Positions 1 to 7,422 of a stretch of DNA of 13,638 bases are shown in pieces. The notes below the pieces were generated by a model. The model did not search any database. It worked only from the letters and a program-made list of their open reading frames with translations, and was not told the DNA's origin. The DNA is taken from contig KZ111176.1 of the NCBI GenBank assembly GCA_002077045.2, positions 185,038-198,675 of the forward strand. The letters run 5' to 3'. This DNA is from Rachicladosporium sp. CCFEE 5018 (taxonomy: Eukaryota; Ascomycota; Dothideomycetes; Cladosporiales; Cladosporiaceae). Numbering within the stretch: the first letter of the stretch is position 1; every line of letters begins with the position of its first letter. The translations under genes and the position numbers were made by a program.

Positions 1-1228
1 TTCCGACGCCTGAATCCTCGCATCCACCAAGTGCCGTATATCGCGTTGCAGTCGTCGTCCGAAGTCTTTGTAGAGCGTCGAGCCACCAGATAGCACAATG
101 TTCTTGTACAGTCCACGTCGCACATCTATAGGCGAAGTCTGGATGACTGTGTCGACGATGTTGGGTAGGGGTGTGAGGAAGTCCGAAGAATAGATTTCCG
201 GATTGAAGAAGATCTCCGGTGCCAGAAACCTCTCGTACCCCACATCCACCGTCACTGACTTCCCGCCTGGCTGCCGCACATCATAAGTTTTGAATCTGTC
301 CCCCGGCTCGCGATCAAAGCGCGCAAACTCTTGCACAATGTTCGGCGACACGTAGCAGAATTCCTCCTTGATCTTCTCAGCCGTCTTGAGACTACTGTCC
401 GGCTCGCCTCGGTCTCGGAGGAGTGATTGCACGAAGTACGTGATGTCCCTCCCCGCAATGGGAATGCTCTTGATGCTACTCCCAATGACATAGCCCTCCG
501 CCACAGGTATGACATGCGTGACACCCTCTCCTGAATCTATCACCGTGCCTGTCAGACTGCGGTCCTGTGCTTTTGAGGAAGTCCAGGACGCTGCTAGCGC
601 GAGCACGGCTTGTACGGCTATGTAAAGACCAGCGCAGTTGAAGGACTCGAACATGATCTCTGCGGTGTTCTCGCGGTTCTCGGGTGGGTTTAGAGGCGGT
701 TCGGTGAGGAGGAAGTGGTGGTCTTCGGGCTCGACGCGCAGGTATTTGAAGATGCTGTTGGACCAGAAGCGCTCCATGTGGTCCCAGTTCTCGACTTGGC
801 CGTGGCGGATGGGGTAGTGGATGCCGTAGCCTGTATCGTCTTGTCAGTACTTGAAATACCTTGTAGGTTGCACTAGAGCCCTGGCTCACCCGGTCCGGCT
901 GCTGCTGCCAATGCCTCATCGCCAATGAAGAAGTCCAAGTCCTCTGTGCCTCGCTTTCCTGACAAGTGACCTCCTGGCCCTGCGCCCCCGGTGAGGAAGG
1001 AGGGTTTGTTGCCTACAGCTGGTCTGCCCGAGCCCGTTCCTCCACCACCGCCGGCTGGCCCTTTTGTTGCTATTGCGGTTGGAAAGACGAATGAGGGAGA
1101 GTCGTTGCCTGCGAAGCCGAGTTTCGAGTAGCCCGTGCCGCTATGCTTTTATCAGTATGCGAGATCTGGATCCAACAGTGGAGGACAACTGACTTGTCCA
1201 TGACAACGGCGGGGGTTTGGTTCGCCAT
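1..1228 (-). CDS. arp3: Actin-related protein 3 (Arp3), Arp2/3 complex subunit, 3' partial
   Basis: Arp3 is one of the two actin-like subunits of the Arp2/3 complex, which nucleates branched actin filaments at cortical patches and endocytic sites. The coding sequence is complement(join(1..830, 890..1140, 1194..1228)), 372 codons, still open at the left edge. Roughly 60-70 C-terminal residues of a usual Arp3 are therefore outside the window. The start (MANQTPAVVMDN) has A at -3 and G at +4. Residues 11-23 (DNGTGYSKLGFAG) are the first phosphate-binding loop. Residues 39-76 are a Gly-rich insert typical of filamentous-fungal Arp3. Next come DLDFFIGDEAL (79-89), PEDHHFLLTEPPLN (130-143), the second phosphate loop DSGEGVTHVIPV (194 on), GYERFLAPEIFF and LSGGSTLYKDFGRRLQRD near the edge. 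These Arp3-specific motifs exclude conventional actin and Arp2. One oddity is Glu197 where the family has Asp. Confidence 0.96.
831..889 (-). other. Arp3 intron 2 (59 nt)
   Basis: Read on the minus strand it begins GTGAGC, carries the branch sequence TACTGAC and ends GATACAG. It splits codon 96 after its first base (G|GC), joining ...AAAAGP to GYGIHYPIRHGQ. This matches the expected Arp3 continuity, and reading through would meet stop codons. Confidence 0.92.
1141..1193 (-). other. Arp3 intron 1 (53 nt)
   Basis: Read on the minus strand it begins GTCAGT, has the branch sequence TACTGAT and ends GCATAG. It splits codon 12 after two bases (AA|C), which restores D-N-G-T-G of the first actin phosphate loop. 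That agreement with the family fixes both splice sites. Confidence 0.93.
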
Positions 1229-2061
1229 ATTGGGTAGATGTGAGAGGACGACTGGCTGGATTGCCTTTGATATACGTCCGCGATTAAGGCCGACGATACG
1301 GAAGACTCATGAATCCGAAGGACCAAGGGAGATGGGAGCGTGAAATGTGGACTTCGATGTTGCCTTAAGCTGCGTAAGACCAGGTGAAGTGACCGAATTG
1401 TGGGGGACCTCAGTCACACGGCATTTTACATGGTACCATTCTGCCAGGCAAGACTTCTCCTTTCACACGTCCGTACTTGATCCAATACATCAATGTGGAA
1501 GCGTGGATCATTGACGAGGTCTTCCAGGGCTGGATGCTAAGACTCGTGTCCCGTCGAAATGACAGTCTAACAAGATTTCTAGCCATCAAGGACCGCGATC
1601 GTCTCGTGCTGCCCCTGGGTTTGCCTCTCATCAAAGACACTACGTGGACAACATTACAATAGACGAGAACAATCGCTCGTTAGTTGGCCTCGTACTGTTC
1701 CAGGGCCCATAGATATCAGAATGGCATCAGGATATCAACATCTGAGCGCTAGAGTGTCGCGATTCCGCGTCCGGACGCGCCGAGAGTGAGTTGCGACTTC
1801 CTCTTTCTCAGCAGGCAGGCGCACAACGCGGGATCCGACCCGGTCGTCTGGCCTTGGGACTTCCACTTCATGGATCTTCTCAGACCAGATTCTCTTGTGC
1901 TGCTTCGATCCCCACCCATCTCTTCATACGCTCGTTATCCTCTCCCTCACTCACATACCATACCCTCCTTCACTCACTGCGTGGGTGGCATTGGCATCAC
2001 GTGCCTCGAAATCCTTTCCTGACACCTGAAGAGCAGCATGGGCCTGATATAAGCGATTCAT
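1229..2061. promoter_or_regulatory. Intergenic region upstream of Arp3 (-) and the small gene (+)
   Basis: About 830 bases between two divergent starts with no gene I can support. A frame on the plus strand is open from 1393 to 1662, but it has no ATG at its head and no recognisable product. Toward the right, about 1910-1990 is pyrimidine-rich (repeated CTCACTCA-like words), as is common in filamentous-fungal core promoters. A palindromic CACGTG (E-box, bHLH or Cbf1-type site) lies at 1998-2003. The promoter role is inferred from position and composition only. Confidence 0.5.
1998..2003. promoter_or_regulatory. CACGTG E-box
   Basis: Perfect palindromic CACGTG preceded by AT, the core bound by fungal bHLH factors such as Cbf1/CpcR-like or SREBP-like proteins. 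It lies about 60 bases before the ATG of the small gene. A six-base word arises often by chance, so function is not shown. Confidence 0.25.
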
Positions 2062-2461
2062 ATGTCCGTGTGGTCACAGTACACCGCACTCGCCGACTAC
2101 ATCACCTTGAAGTATCAGGCCGAACTTCATACCGTCCTTGATACCGCCACCTCACTCATCGACGAGGAGTGCGAGACCAATAGCTTGTACAGCCAGAGTG
2201 GGCTCTCGGTGAAGAGAAACGCCTTCTACAACAGACTCATCGACATACTGAGCTCAGCACGTGCTGCTCCCTGTGCAAGCACCTACGACACTTCGGCTCA
2301 CTCTATTCTACTTACACCTAAGGTCATCCGCAGAGCTACAGCGCGCCGCCACTACCCCCAGCATTTTCTTCGACTTGTTCGCGGACCGCCAAAGCGCTCT
2401 TTCTTCAGCCAGAAAGCTGCACTTCACGAGTTGCAACAAGGACTGCTGGGGCAGGATCTAG
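2062..2461 (+). CDS. Small two-exon hypothetical protein (108 aa)
   Basis: Proposed as join(2062..2260, 2334..2461), 108 residues, product not recognised. The first exon (MSVWSQYTALADYITLKY...) reads like ordinary protein up to ...DILSSA. In the unspliced frame the reading then becomes Arg/Pro-rich. Joining at GT 2261 and AG 2333 splits a Gln codon (C|AG) and continues as LQRAATTPSIFFDLFADRQ..., ending NKDCWGRI and TAG. The result looks like a soluble, mostly helical small protein with four Cys (37, 100, 104 plus none in a signal peptide; the three named are the visible ones). No signal peptide or membrane segment is visible. The ATG follows an in-frame TAA (2050-2052) but has a weak context. 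The branch site is poor. Only 75 bases separate its stop from the taspase start, so it might instead be leader sequence of that gene. Confidence 0.4.
2261..2333 (+). other. Possible intron in the small gene (73 nt)
   Basis: Begins GTGCTG and ends CCGCAG. Removal joins two frames that each look coding. Unlike the four secure introns here it lacks a clear CTGAY branch site (nearest is CTTAC or CTAAG), and the donor is weak, so this is a composition-based guess. Confidence 0.35.
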
Positions 2462-2536
2462 GTAGACCAGAGCTTGTATTCTTTCTGCTCTAGGAGGCAA
2501 CTCGTGGATTGATCAGTCCGCTACAACTGCTTCGCC

Positions 2537-4410
2537 ATGTTCTCCAACAAGAAATGGCGTAAGGGAACGGACACTGCCTGCATCTTTATCCACGCCGGCG
2601 CCGGATATCACAGCGTTGCCAATGAGATAACACATCTTCAGGCTTGCAGCGAGTGAGTGACTGTCATGCTGTGCGGACGTGGCTTCCACTGACATCTCTC
2701 AGCGCTGCGAACATGGGCATGAAAGTATTGCGGGGTGGTGGCTCAGCCGTTGAAGGTGTGGAACTTGCGCTCAAGTGTCTTGAAGACAGGGAGATCACCA
2801 ATGCTGGGTATGGAAGCAACCTTGCAATGGATGGCGTCGTAGAATGCGACGCTGTCATCGTCGATCACAACGGACGTAGCGGAGGTGCTGGGGCAGTAGC
2901 ACGTGAGTATCTCCCTCGAACAGTCCAAACATCTTGCTGACTGTACGCAGAGATCAAGAACCCGATCAGCTTGGCCCGCTTACTGCTAGATTTCTCCGCT
3001 ACTCAGCTCTCACTCCGCCGCGTGCCACCAAACCTACTCGTGGGCCAAGGTGCGACAGACTTTGCGTGGGAGCACGGCATGAAGATCATGCCCTTCGAAT
3101 CACTAGTCTCGCCTGCTGCCAAGGAACGATGGACTCGCTGGAGCCAGGACCTGAGAGCTGCGGAGCGCAAGGAGATGGAAGCTACGAACGCTCACTACGG
3201 TCTCTCCCCTGCACACTCGGATATAAATGCCGGCCACTGCCAGCCGGCACTGCCAGCAGATCGACCGCGAAGACACTATACGGACAGCCTGTCACAAGCT
3301 CTCTACAACGACGCGCAGCCAATTTCGCCACCACAATCGGATGAGCCGCCGCTACTGGACTCGCCACCATCGAGCGGCTCAAGCAGGCAGTATGCATACA
3401 ATGGCCAGCAACACACCCTCCCTAACGCGAACGAGGAGTACACTGATCCGGATGGACCACCTTACGTGCCGACTCGGCCATCGGGGCATCACTTCGCGAA
3501 CAGCACACAAAGTGATGCACATACGTATTCAGCAGAGCTTCAGGGTGTCACGCAGCCTTCGAGAGTGACACAGCCCATGCACTCAGAGTTCGACGATGAT
3601 TCAGTCTATGAGCATGACCACGGCTACGTGTCACCGGCTATGCAACGTCGGTTGTGGGGCGAGAGATCGTCCGATAGTGGTGGCGCGCGAAGCCCCGACG
3701 GAGTCCCGGTACCTCCTGGAATGGTTCCTCCGAGCCTCGCCACGAACTACAATCTCGATCACAGCCTGCTGGCTGAGATGTCCAACAATCAGCAATATCC
3801 ACCGCTAGCTCCATCACTTGCTCCTTCGGCTATGGAAGAGGACCTGATCACTGACACAGTCGGCGCCATCGCAATCGACGTTTACGGCAATATCGCTTGT
3901 GGCGCCTCATCGGGCGGAATCGGTATGAAGCACCGCGGCCGCATCGGACCTGCCGCACTCGTCGGCATCGGCGCTCACGTTATCCCCACAGCCATGGACG
4001 AAGACCGCACGAGCGTCGCCACAGTCACTAGTGGCACCGGCGAACACATGGGCACCACGCTCGCAGCATCGACTTGCTCCGACCGCGTCTTCTTCTCACA
4101 TCGAGCAACCTCCACGGGAGCTATGGAGGTCGTCAACGAGGATGAGGCGATCAAAGGCTTCATCGAAAACGACTTCATGGGCCATCCGTCTGTGAAGAAT
4201 AGTCAAAGTGCGGGCGCTATCGGGGTATTGTCGGTCAAACGGATCGAAGACGGCGCGATGTTGTTCTTCGCGCACAACACCGACTCTTTCGCTCTTGCTA
4301 GCATGAGCTCGGACGATCGTACCCCTTCGGTTGTGATGAGTCGAAATCATGGGAGCGGGTCAATTGCGCAGGGAGGCAAGTTTTACAAGTTCAAGCGGCG
4401 GAAGTCATGA
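2537..4410 (+). CDS. TASP1: Threonine aspartase (Taspase 1 family, Ntn hydrolase)
   Basis: join(2537..2652, 2703..2902, 2951..4410), 591 aa. The family is made as a proenzyme that cleaves itself before a catalytic Thr to form alpha and beta chains; taspases then cut other proteins after Asp. The N-terminal HAGAGYHS (19-26) and NAGYGSNL (72-79) match Taspase 1 closely, as do IKNPIS (107 on) and PPNLLVGQGA (131-140). The processing site is D407|T408 in TDTVGAIAID, followed by ASSGGIGMKHRGRIG and TSGTGEHM (465-472), which line the active site. The beta chain is 184 aa, near normal. The alpha chain is about 407 aa against about 233 in human, because residues about 185-400 form a Pro/Ser/His/Tyr-rich, apparently disordered loop. 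The start context CGCC-ATG is good. A plain asparaginase-like enzyme is less likely because of the taspase-specific motifs. The fungal substrate is unknown. Confidence 0.93.
2653..2702 (+). other. Taspase intron 1 (50 nt)
   Basis: GTGAGT donor, CACTGAC branch, CTCTCAG acceptor. It splits a codon after two bases (GA|C, Asp39) and restores LQACSDAANMGMK, matching the family helix after the HAGAGYHS motif. Confidence 0.93.
2903..2950 (+). other. Taspase intron 2 (48 nt)
   Basis: GTGAGT donor, TTGCTGAC branch, TACGCAG acceptor. It splits a Gln codon after one base (C|AG) and restores GAVAQIKNPIS, where family members have the same I-K-N-P block. Confidence 0.93.
3235..3257 (+). repeat. Short direct repeat in the taspase loop
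   Basis: CACTGCCAGC occurs at 3235-3244 and again at 3248-3257, a 13-base period. Because 13 is not a multiple of three, the two copies are read in different frames, so this is DNA-level similarity and not a peptide repeat. It sits at the start of the low-complexity loop. Confidence 0.5.
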
Positions 4411-4660
4411 CATACATGAAGTGGGTCGAAGTCCTCAGAGACTTCATCTAGAAGTTTGCGATGGCAGTGAGAGGTGCTCAGATGACCCTATGAGAGGGAC
4501 CGGAGTTCGGGTAGAGGACCTGAGATGGGTTCCTGGGTTTGCTGATATGCATCACCAGGCGGCTAGCATAGCGTAGCATTACTACCAGGACCTGCTTTGA
4601 CCTTGCCAGTTTCATCGACCCTAACACCTCGCTAAGATGACATTGAAGGTACCTTGACGT
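4411..4660. other. Convergent 3' intergenic region
   Basis: About 250 bases between the converging stops of the taspase (+) and TFB4 (-) genes. It must hold both 3' UTRs and polyadenylation sites. I see no canonical AATAAA, no RNA gene and no coding frame worth calling. Confidence 0.6.
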
Positions 4661-5842
4661 CTAGACCTCCATCGGCGTCGCAGCACCACTACCCTCTACT
4701 CCCTCTACCCTCTTCTTCTTTTTCTTCTTCTTCGGCCCGTCAGCCTTCTCTCCAAAACTTCCCATCGCAAGCACACTGCCACAAGTCAAGCACACACCAT
4801 CTGGTACAACCTCGCAGAAAATGCTGAGGCATATACTGCACACATAACCCACGTCCACAATCCTCCTATGACAGAAACACGCTGCCCGAAAGTCGACTCC
4901 CTCGCCTTCTCCGCCACTGCCTCCAGGCATGACGAGATTCCCGCGAGATGTGGCGTCGGGAAGGAAAGCCAGCATGAGGTATTGCAGGAGTCCCGCGTGT
5001 GCAATCGGTGTGGTACACGGTATATATAACCCACCTGTTGCATCTGCAGCTTGTTGGAGAAACGTCGATTTGCTATGAGGTGACAGCGGGAGGACGTCTA
5101 TGGGTATCTGAAGTCGCTGGGCAGCGAAGAGTGCGTTCATCGTAGGGATGTACTGCGTCGGGTTCTCGGGCGACGTACTCAGCACCAAGATCCTGGACGT
5201 CAGGGTTTGCGTCGCGTGGGATGCGTCCGCTGAGGCGTTCGGATTGAGGTTGTTTGAGCCCGCTGTTCCGGTCGCGGAGGGATCGGAGTAGTTGAACGAG
5301 GATTGTGTGGTCTGCGCAGAGGATTGAGATGGAGAGGCGAGCAGGGAGAGCTTGGAGATGTGGGTCAGAGCTAGCGTTAGAGCACCGGCTATCATTGTCG
5401 TTGGGGTTTCGGACAGGACTTCGGGGATTGTGGTAGACATTAGGGTGGAGAGGTTGCGCTTTATGGCGCTTTCGACGAGGGCGAAGGGGCGGTATTTGTT
5501 GGCTGCATCTGAGAGTGGCTGGACTGGTCCGCCGTCAGGCACGTTGAGGTCATCGTCGGGAGAGTTCTGATCGTTTTGCTGTGGGCCAGGTGTATCGGGG
5601 GTTGGGTAGAGCCATACTGCTCGGTCTGTGTGGCTTGCGAGTACCGCGACTCGGTTCGCGGCGTTGATGGCGAGGTGGGCGTTCAGAAAGACCAACACAT
5701 TCGCGAGGGCCTTTGACAGCGGCAGTGACGATGAGAGCAGATTCCAGGCATGTGGGTTCGTATCCAATATGACGCAAAGAAGCGAAGATGGTGCGGTCGT
5801 GTCGACTTCGTTGCTTCGGGTGGTGGCGTCCACAGCGTTCAT
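4661..5842 (-). CDS. TFB4: TFIIH core subunit TFB4 (p34)
   Basis: A complete, intronless 393-aa protein. TFB4/p34 is a structural subunit of the general transcription and DNA-repair factor TFIIH in the nucleus, where it pairs with the p44/SSL1 subunit. The start MNAVDATTR followed by SLLCVILDTNPHAW (20-33) is the family's vWA-like domain opening. The fold continues through VLVFLNAHLAINAANRVAVLASH and TSRILVLSTSP to about residue 295. A C-terminal zinc-binding region has Cys 322, 324, 335, 338, 343, 351 and 354 with His325, in the pattern C-x-C, C-x2-C and C-x2-C. Residues 371-378 are seven Lys and an Arg, a likely nuclear localisation signal. Residues about 171-213 are a Ser/Thr/Asn-rich insertion inside the vWA-like domain. 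The start ATG overlaps the stop of the upstream frame as ATGA, so there is no separate intergenic promoter. Confidence 0.95.
   Translation of the reverse strand: MNAVDATTRSNEVDTTAPSSLLCVILDTNPHAWNLLSSSLPLSKALANVLVFLNAHLAINAANRVAVLASHTDRAVWLYPTPDTPGPQQNDQNSPDDDLNVPDGGPVQPLSDAANKYRPFALVESAIKRNLSTLMSTTIPEVLSETPTTMIAGALTLALTHISKLSLLASPSQSSAQTTQSSFNYSDPSATGTAGSNNLNPNASADASHATQTLTSRILVLSTSPENPTQYIPTMNALFAAQRLQIPIDVLPLSPHSKSTFLQQAADATGGLYIPCTTPIAHAGLLQYLMLAFLPDATSRGNLVMPGGSGGEGEGVDFRAACFCHRRIVDVGYVCSICLSIFCEVVPDGVCLTCGSVLAMGSFGEKADGPKKKKKKKRVEGVEGSGAATPMEV
4709..4733 (-). repeat. Purine triplet tract encoding the TFB4 Lys run
   Basis: On the minus strand this is a run of AAG/AAA codons giving seven consecutive Lys and then Arg. 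It is simple sequence and prone to slippage, so Lys number may vary between strains. The likely role of the peptide is nuclear import. Confidence 0.6.
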
Positions 5843-6426
5843 GATTGTTGTCGTAGGTTAGAGCGTTCGGCTTTTGCATCCGCCTCGGCTTTCAGCGCCG
5901 CGGGGTCTGCCGTACCCTGCGCGTGCGTTCTGTTGTAGGCAACTGTACCTGGCGCTTTGGAAGATGTTGCGTAATTGCCGTTGTCGACGGCATGTGGACC
6001 GTACATTGACATGTAATAGTCGTACACGTCTGTGCCCATATGTGGGAGTATTGGCCGCAACACTCTCGGCTTCTTCAAGGATTGTATGCGGTGAGTCGAA
6101 GGTTGCATCTCCTCCATTTCTTCAGCGGTCATTGTTTCCTTGGCTGTGCTCATATAATCAAGCTCCTCGGAAGAATCAGGCTCTGCAGCATCATTGAGAG
6201 GCGACGCGGATCGCTTCAATAACGGCTTAAAGGGCTCCAATAAAGGCCCTTTCGCTCTGACTGTTGTCGATACTATCTTCAGCGTCGAAGGCTTCTTGCC
6301 ACGCAAAAGCCTGGCCACATCTTCGATGCAGCGCACCGTCAGGGCAGGTGACTGCCAGTCTACCCGTCCAAGACGCGGCTTGGGCTTGCTAGGGTCCAAT
6401 AGACCATTTCTCTCACCGAGCGCTTC
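5839..6426 (-). CDS. Hypothetical protein B, 5' end unresolved
   Basis: Open from just after the TAG at 6427-6429 to a TGA at 5839-5841, 195 codons. I do not recognise it. The middle is basic and Pro-rich (DPSKPKPRLGRVDW, RGKKPSTLKIV), followed by an acidic patch with Met-Glu repeats, a Tyr/Met-rich stretch (TDVYDYYMSMYG) and an Ala/Lys-rich C-terminal end. This composition looks coding, yet no ATG lies near the head; the first in-frame ATG is at 6151-6153 and would give 104 aa. Options are as follows. (a) It starts at ATG 6405-6407 in another frame, with a 53-nt intron 6311-6363 (GTAGAC, CTGAC, GGCCAG) giving 171 aa. (b) It is the second exon of gene A. (c) It starts at the internal ATG. Its stop overlaps the TFB4 start by four bases. 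Iwr1-like DVYDxYY resemblance is too weak to use. Confidence 0.5.
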   Translation of the reverse strand, partial: EALGERNGLLDPSKPKPRLGRVDWQSPALTVRCIEDVARLLRGKKPSTLKIVSTTVRAKGPLLEPFKPLLKRSASPLNDAAEPDSSEELDYMSTAKETMTAEEMEEMQPSTHRIQSLKKPRVLRPILPHMGTDVYDYYMSMYGPHAVDNGNYATSSKAPGTVAYNRTHAQGTADPAALKAEADAKAERSNLRQQS

Positions 6427-7179
6427 CTAGAAAGCTCGGTAGATCCTGACTCCATCGAACCCCAACAAAGGGGCCAACTGCTCGCTGACGCGCTCGAATG
6501 CCCTCGTCTTCGCGTCGAATCTAGCATCATTTGGCAAGTGCGTGAGATCACCACCTAAATGGCCAAGATGCTCTGGGATGTGAGTCGACCCTACGTCGAC
6601 CATTGTACGGCCCAGCTGCTTGTCCATGTCACAAAGCCCTTTGTACTGTCTCGACCAGATTGCAGAGTACGACACTACAGCTCCGAATTTGATGCCAAAA
6701 TGCTTTGACGCTATCGCAAGCTCGATAGCCGTCGCGAGTATCAACTTGGCCGCTTCGGACTCGAGTATCTCATCACAATTCGAGCCAAGAGGCAATTTCT
6801 CCGTGACACGCTTACGCCTGCACTCCTTTCGCAAGTCCATGCATAGCACCATGACCTCCGGCAATCTCTCGAGAGAGGCTATCACCTCCTCAGTCCAGCA
6901 GGTTGGTGACTCCATACAAGGGACGCCAGCATGCAGTCGACACATGCCCAGGACTAACATGACGGTGCAATTCTCGAGGCGTTCAAATTGCGGGATCCAG
7001 CCACGGACGAAGTCACAATCGTCAGGGATCAGATTCAGTGCAGCCTGCAGACCATGGTCTCGAAACGTGATGTATACATCGAACTCGTTTTCCCGAAATG
7101 CTTCGCGAAGGGAGTCTGACTGCCCCAGTCTCGAGTCTTGTGGGATTGCACTGGTGCTGCCATGGTCGCATTCATACAC
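6427..7179 (-). CDS. Hypothetical protein A, 5' end unresolved
   Basis: About 250 codons, open from an upstream in-frame TAG to the TAG at 6427-6429; not recognised. The protein has mixed polar and hydrophobic composition, with stretches such as FDVYITFRDHGLQAALNLIPDD, a Cys-containing central part, the helix-like EAAKLILATAIELAIASKHFG, and a plausible C-terminus ending VRIYRAF. No signal peptide or domain stands out. The open frame has no ATG near its head: the codon at 7177-7179 is GTG, and the first in-frame ATG comes after about 73 codons. A real gene would therefore need a short upstream 5' exon, for example using the acceptor-like ACAG around 7179-7182, or would start internally. The opposite strand over this stretch is also open, but it reads as Ser/Arg-rich shadow. 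It is divergent to the dynein gene. Confidence 0.5.
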   Translation of the reverse strand: MYECDHGSTSAIPQDSRLGQSDSLREAFRENEFDVYITFRDHGLQAALNLIPDDCDFVRGWIPQFERLENCTVMLVLGMCRLHAGVPCMESPTCWTEEVIASLERLPEVMVLCMDLRKECRRKRVTEKLPLGSNCDEILESEAAKLILATAIELAIASKHFGIKFGAVVSYSAIWSRQYKGLCDMDKQLGRTMVDVGSTHIPEHLGHLGGDLTHLPNDARFDAKTRAFERVSEQLAPLLGFDGVRIYRAF

Positions 7180-7326
7180 TGTCTACTCTACATAAATCCC
7201 CCAGGAGAGACGCATAGTCTATCAATATATACATCTGTCTCCATAGCTGCACCTATATGGCAAGAGCGCGTGTTTAGACCACCCTAAAGCCTTGAGCTGC
7301 CTAACCATATGCCTTTCCCCAAATTC

Positions 7327-7422
7327 ATGCACGAGTCATGCGACGCGTTCGCTTCGCGACTTCAATGTTTCCCCTGTGGTACATGTAACAGGACACTCAC
7401 AATGCTCGCCATCCCTCCGTGA
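7327..7422 (+). promoter_or_regulatory. Upstream open frames in the dynein leader
   Basis: An ATG at 7327 opens a 31-codon frame ending at TGA 7420-7422, with a second in-frame ATG at 7402 giving a 6-codon version (MLAIPP). Another ATG at 7338 is in the dynein frame but ends at TAA 7386-7388. If the mRNA starts upstream of these, scanning ribosomes would meet them first, which could lower dynein translation. The longer peptide has four Cys within CFPCGTC and CD contexts; nothing else suggests function. Confidence 0.35.

Noticed and set aside
476..925. 149-codon minus-strand frame across Arp3 exon 3 and intron 2
   Set aside because: It is the wrong frame of the Arp3 exon read through intron 2, Arg/His/Pro-rich, and has no support beyond openness.
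2062..2493. Unspliced 143-codon reading of the small gene
   Set aside because: After about residue 66 the frame turns Arg/Pro-rich and out-of-frame in character, while the adjacent frame becomes protein-like. A spliced model fits better, though neither is proved.
4411..4660. Possible snoRNA or tRNA in the convergent intergenic region
   Set aside because: No paired C/D boxes with a closing stem, no H/ACA pattern and no tRNA arms or TTCGA loop in a proper arrangement could be found by eye.
5550..5879. 109-codon minus-strand frame over the TFB4 start
   Set aside because: It overlaps TFB4 in another frame, is Arg/Pro-rich and lacks family features.
6620..7195. 191-codon open frame on the plus strand antisense to A
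   Set aside because: Very Ser/Arg/Thr-rich with no domain, typical of the antisense shadow of a coding strand, and no good ATG start. The minus-strand reading has the more natural composition.
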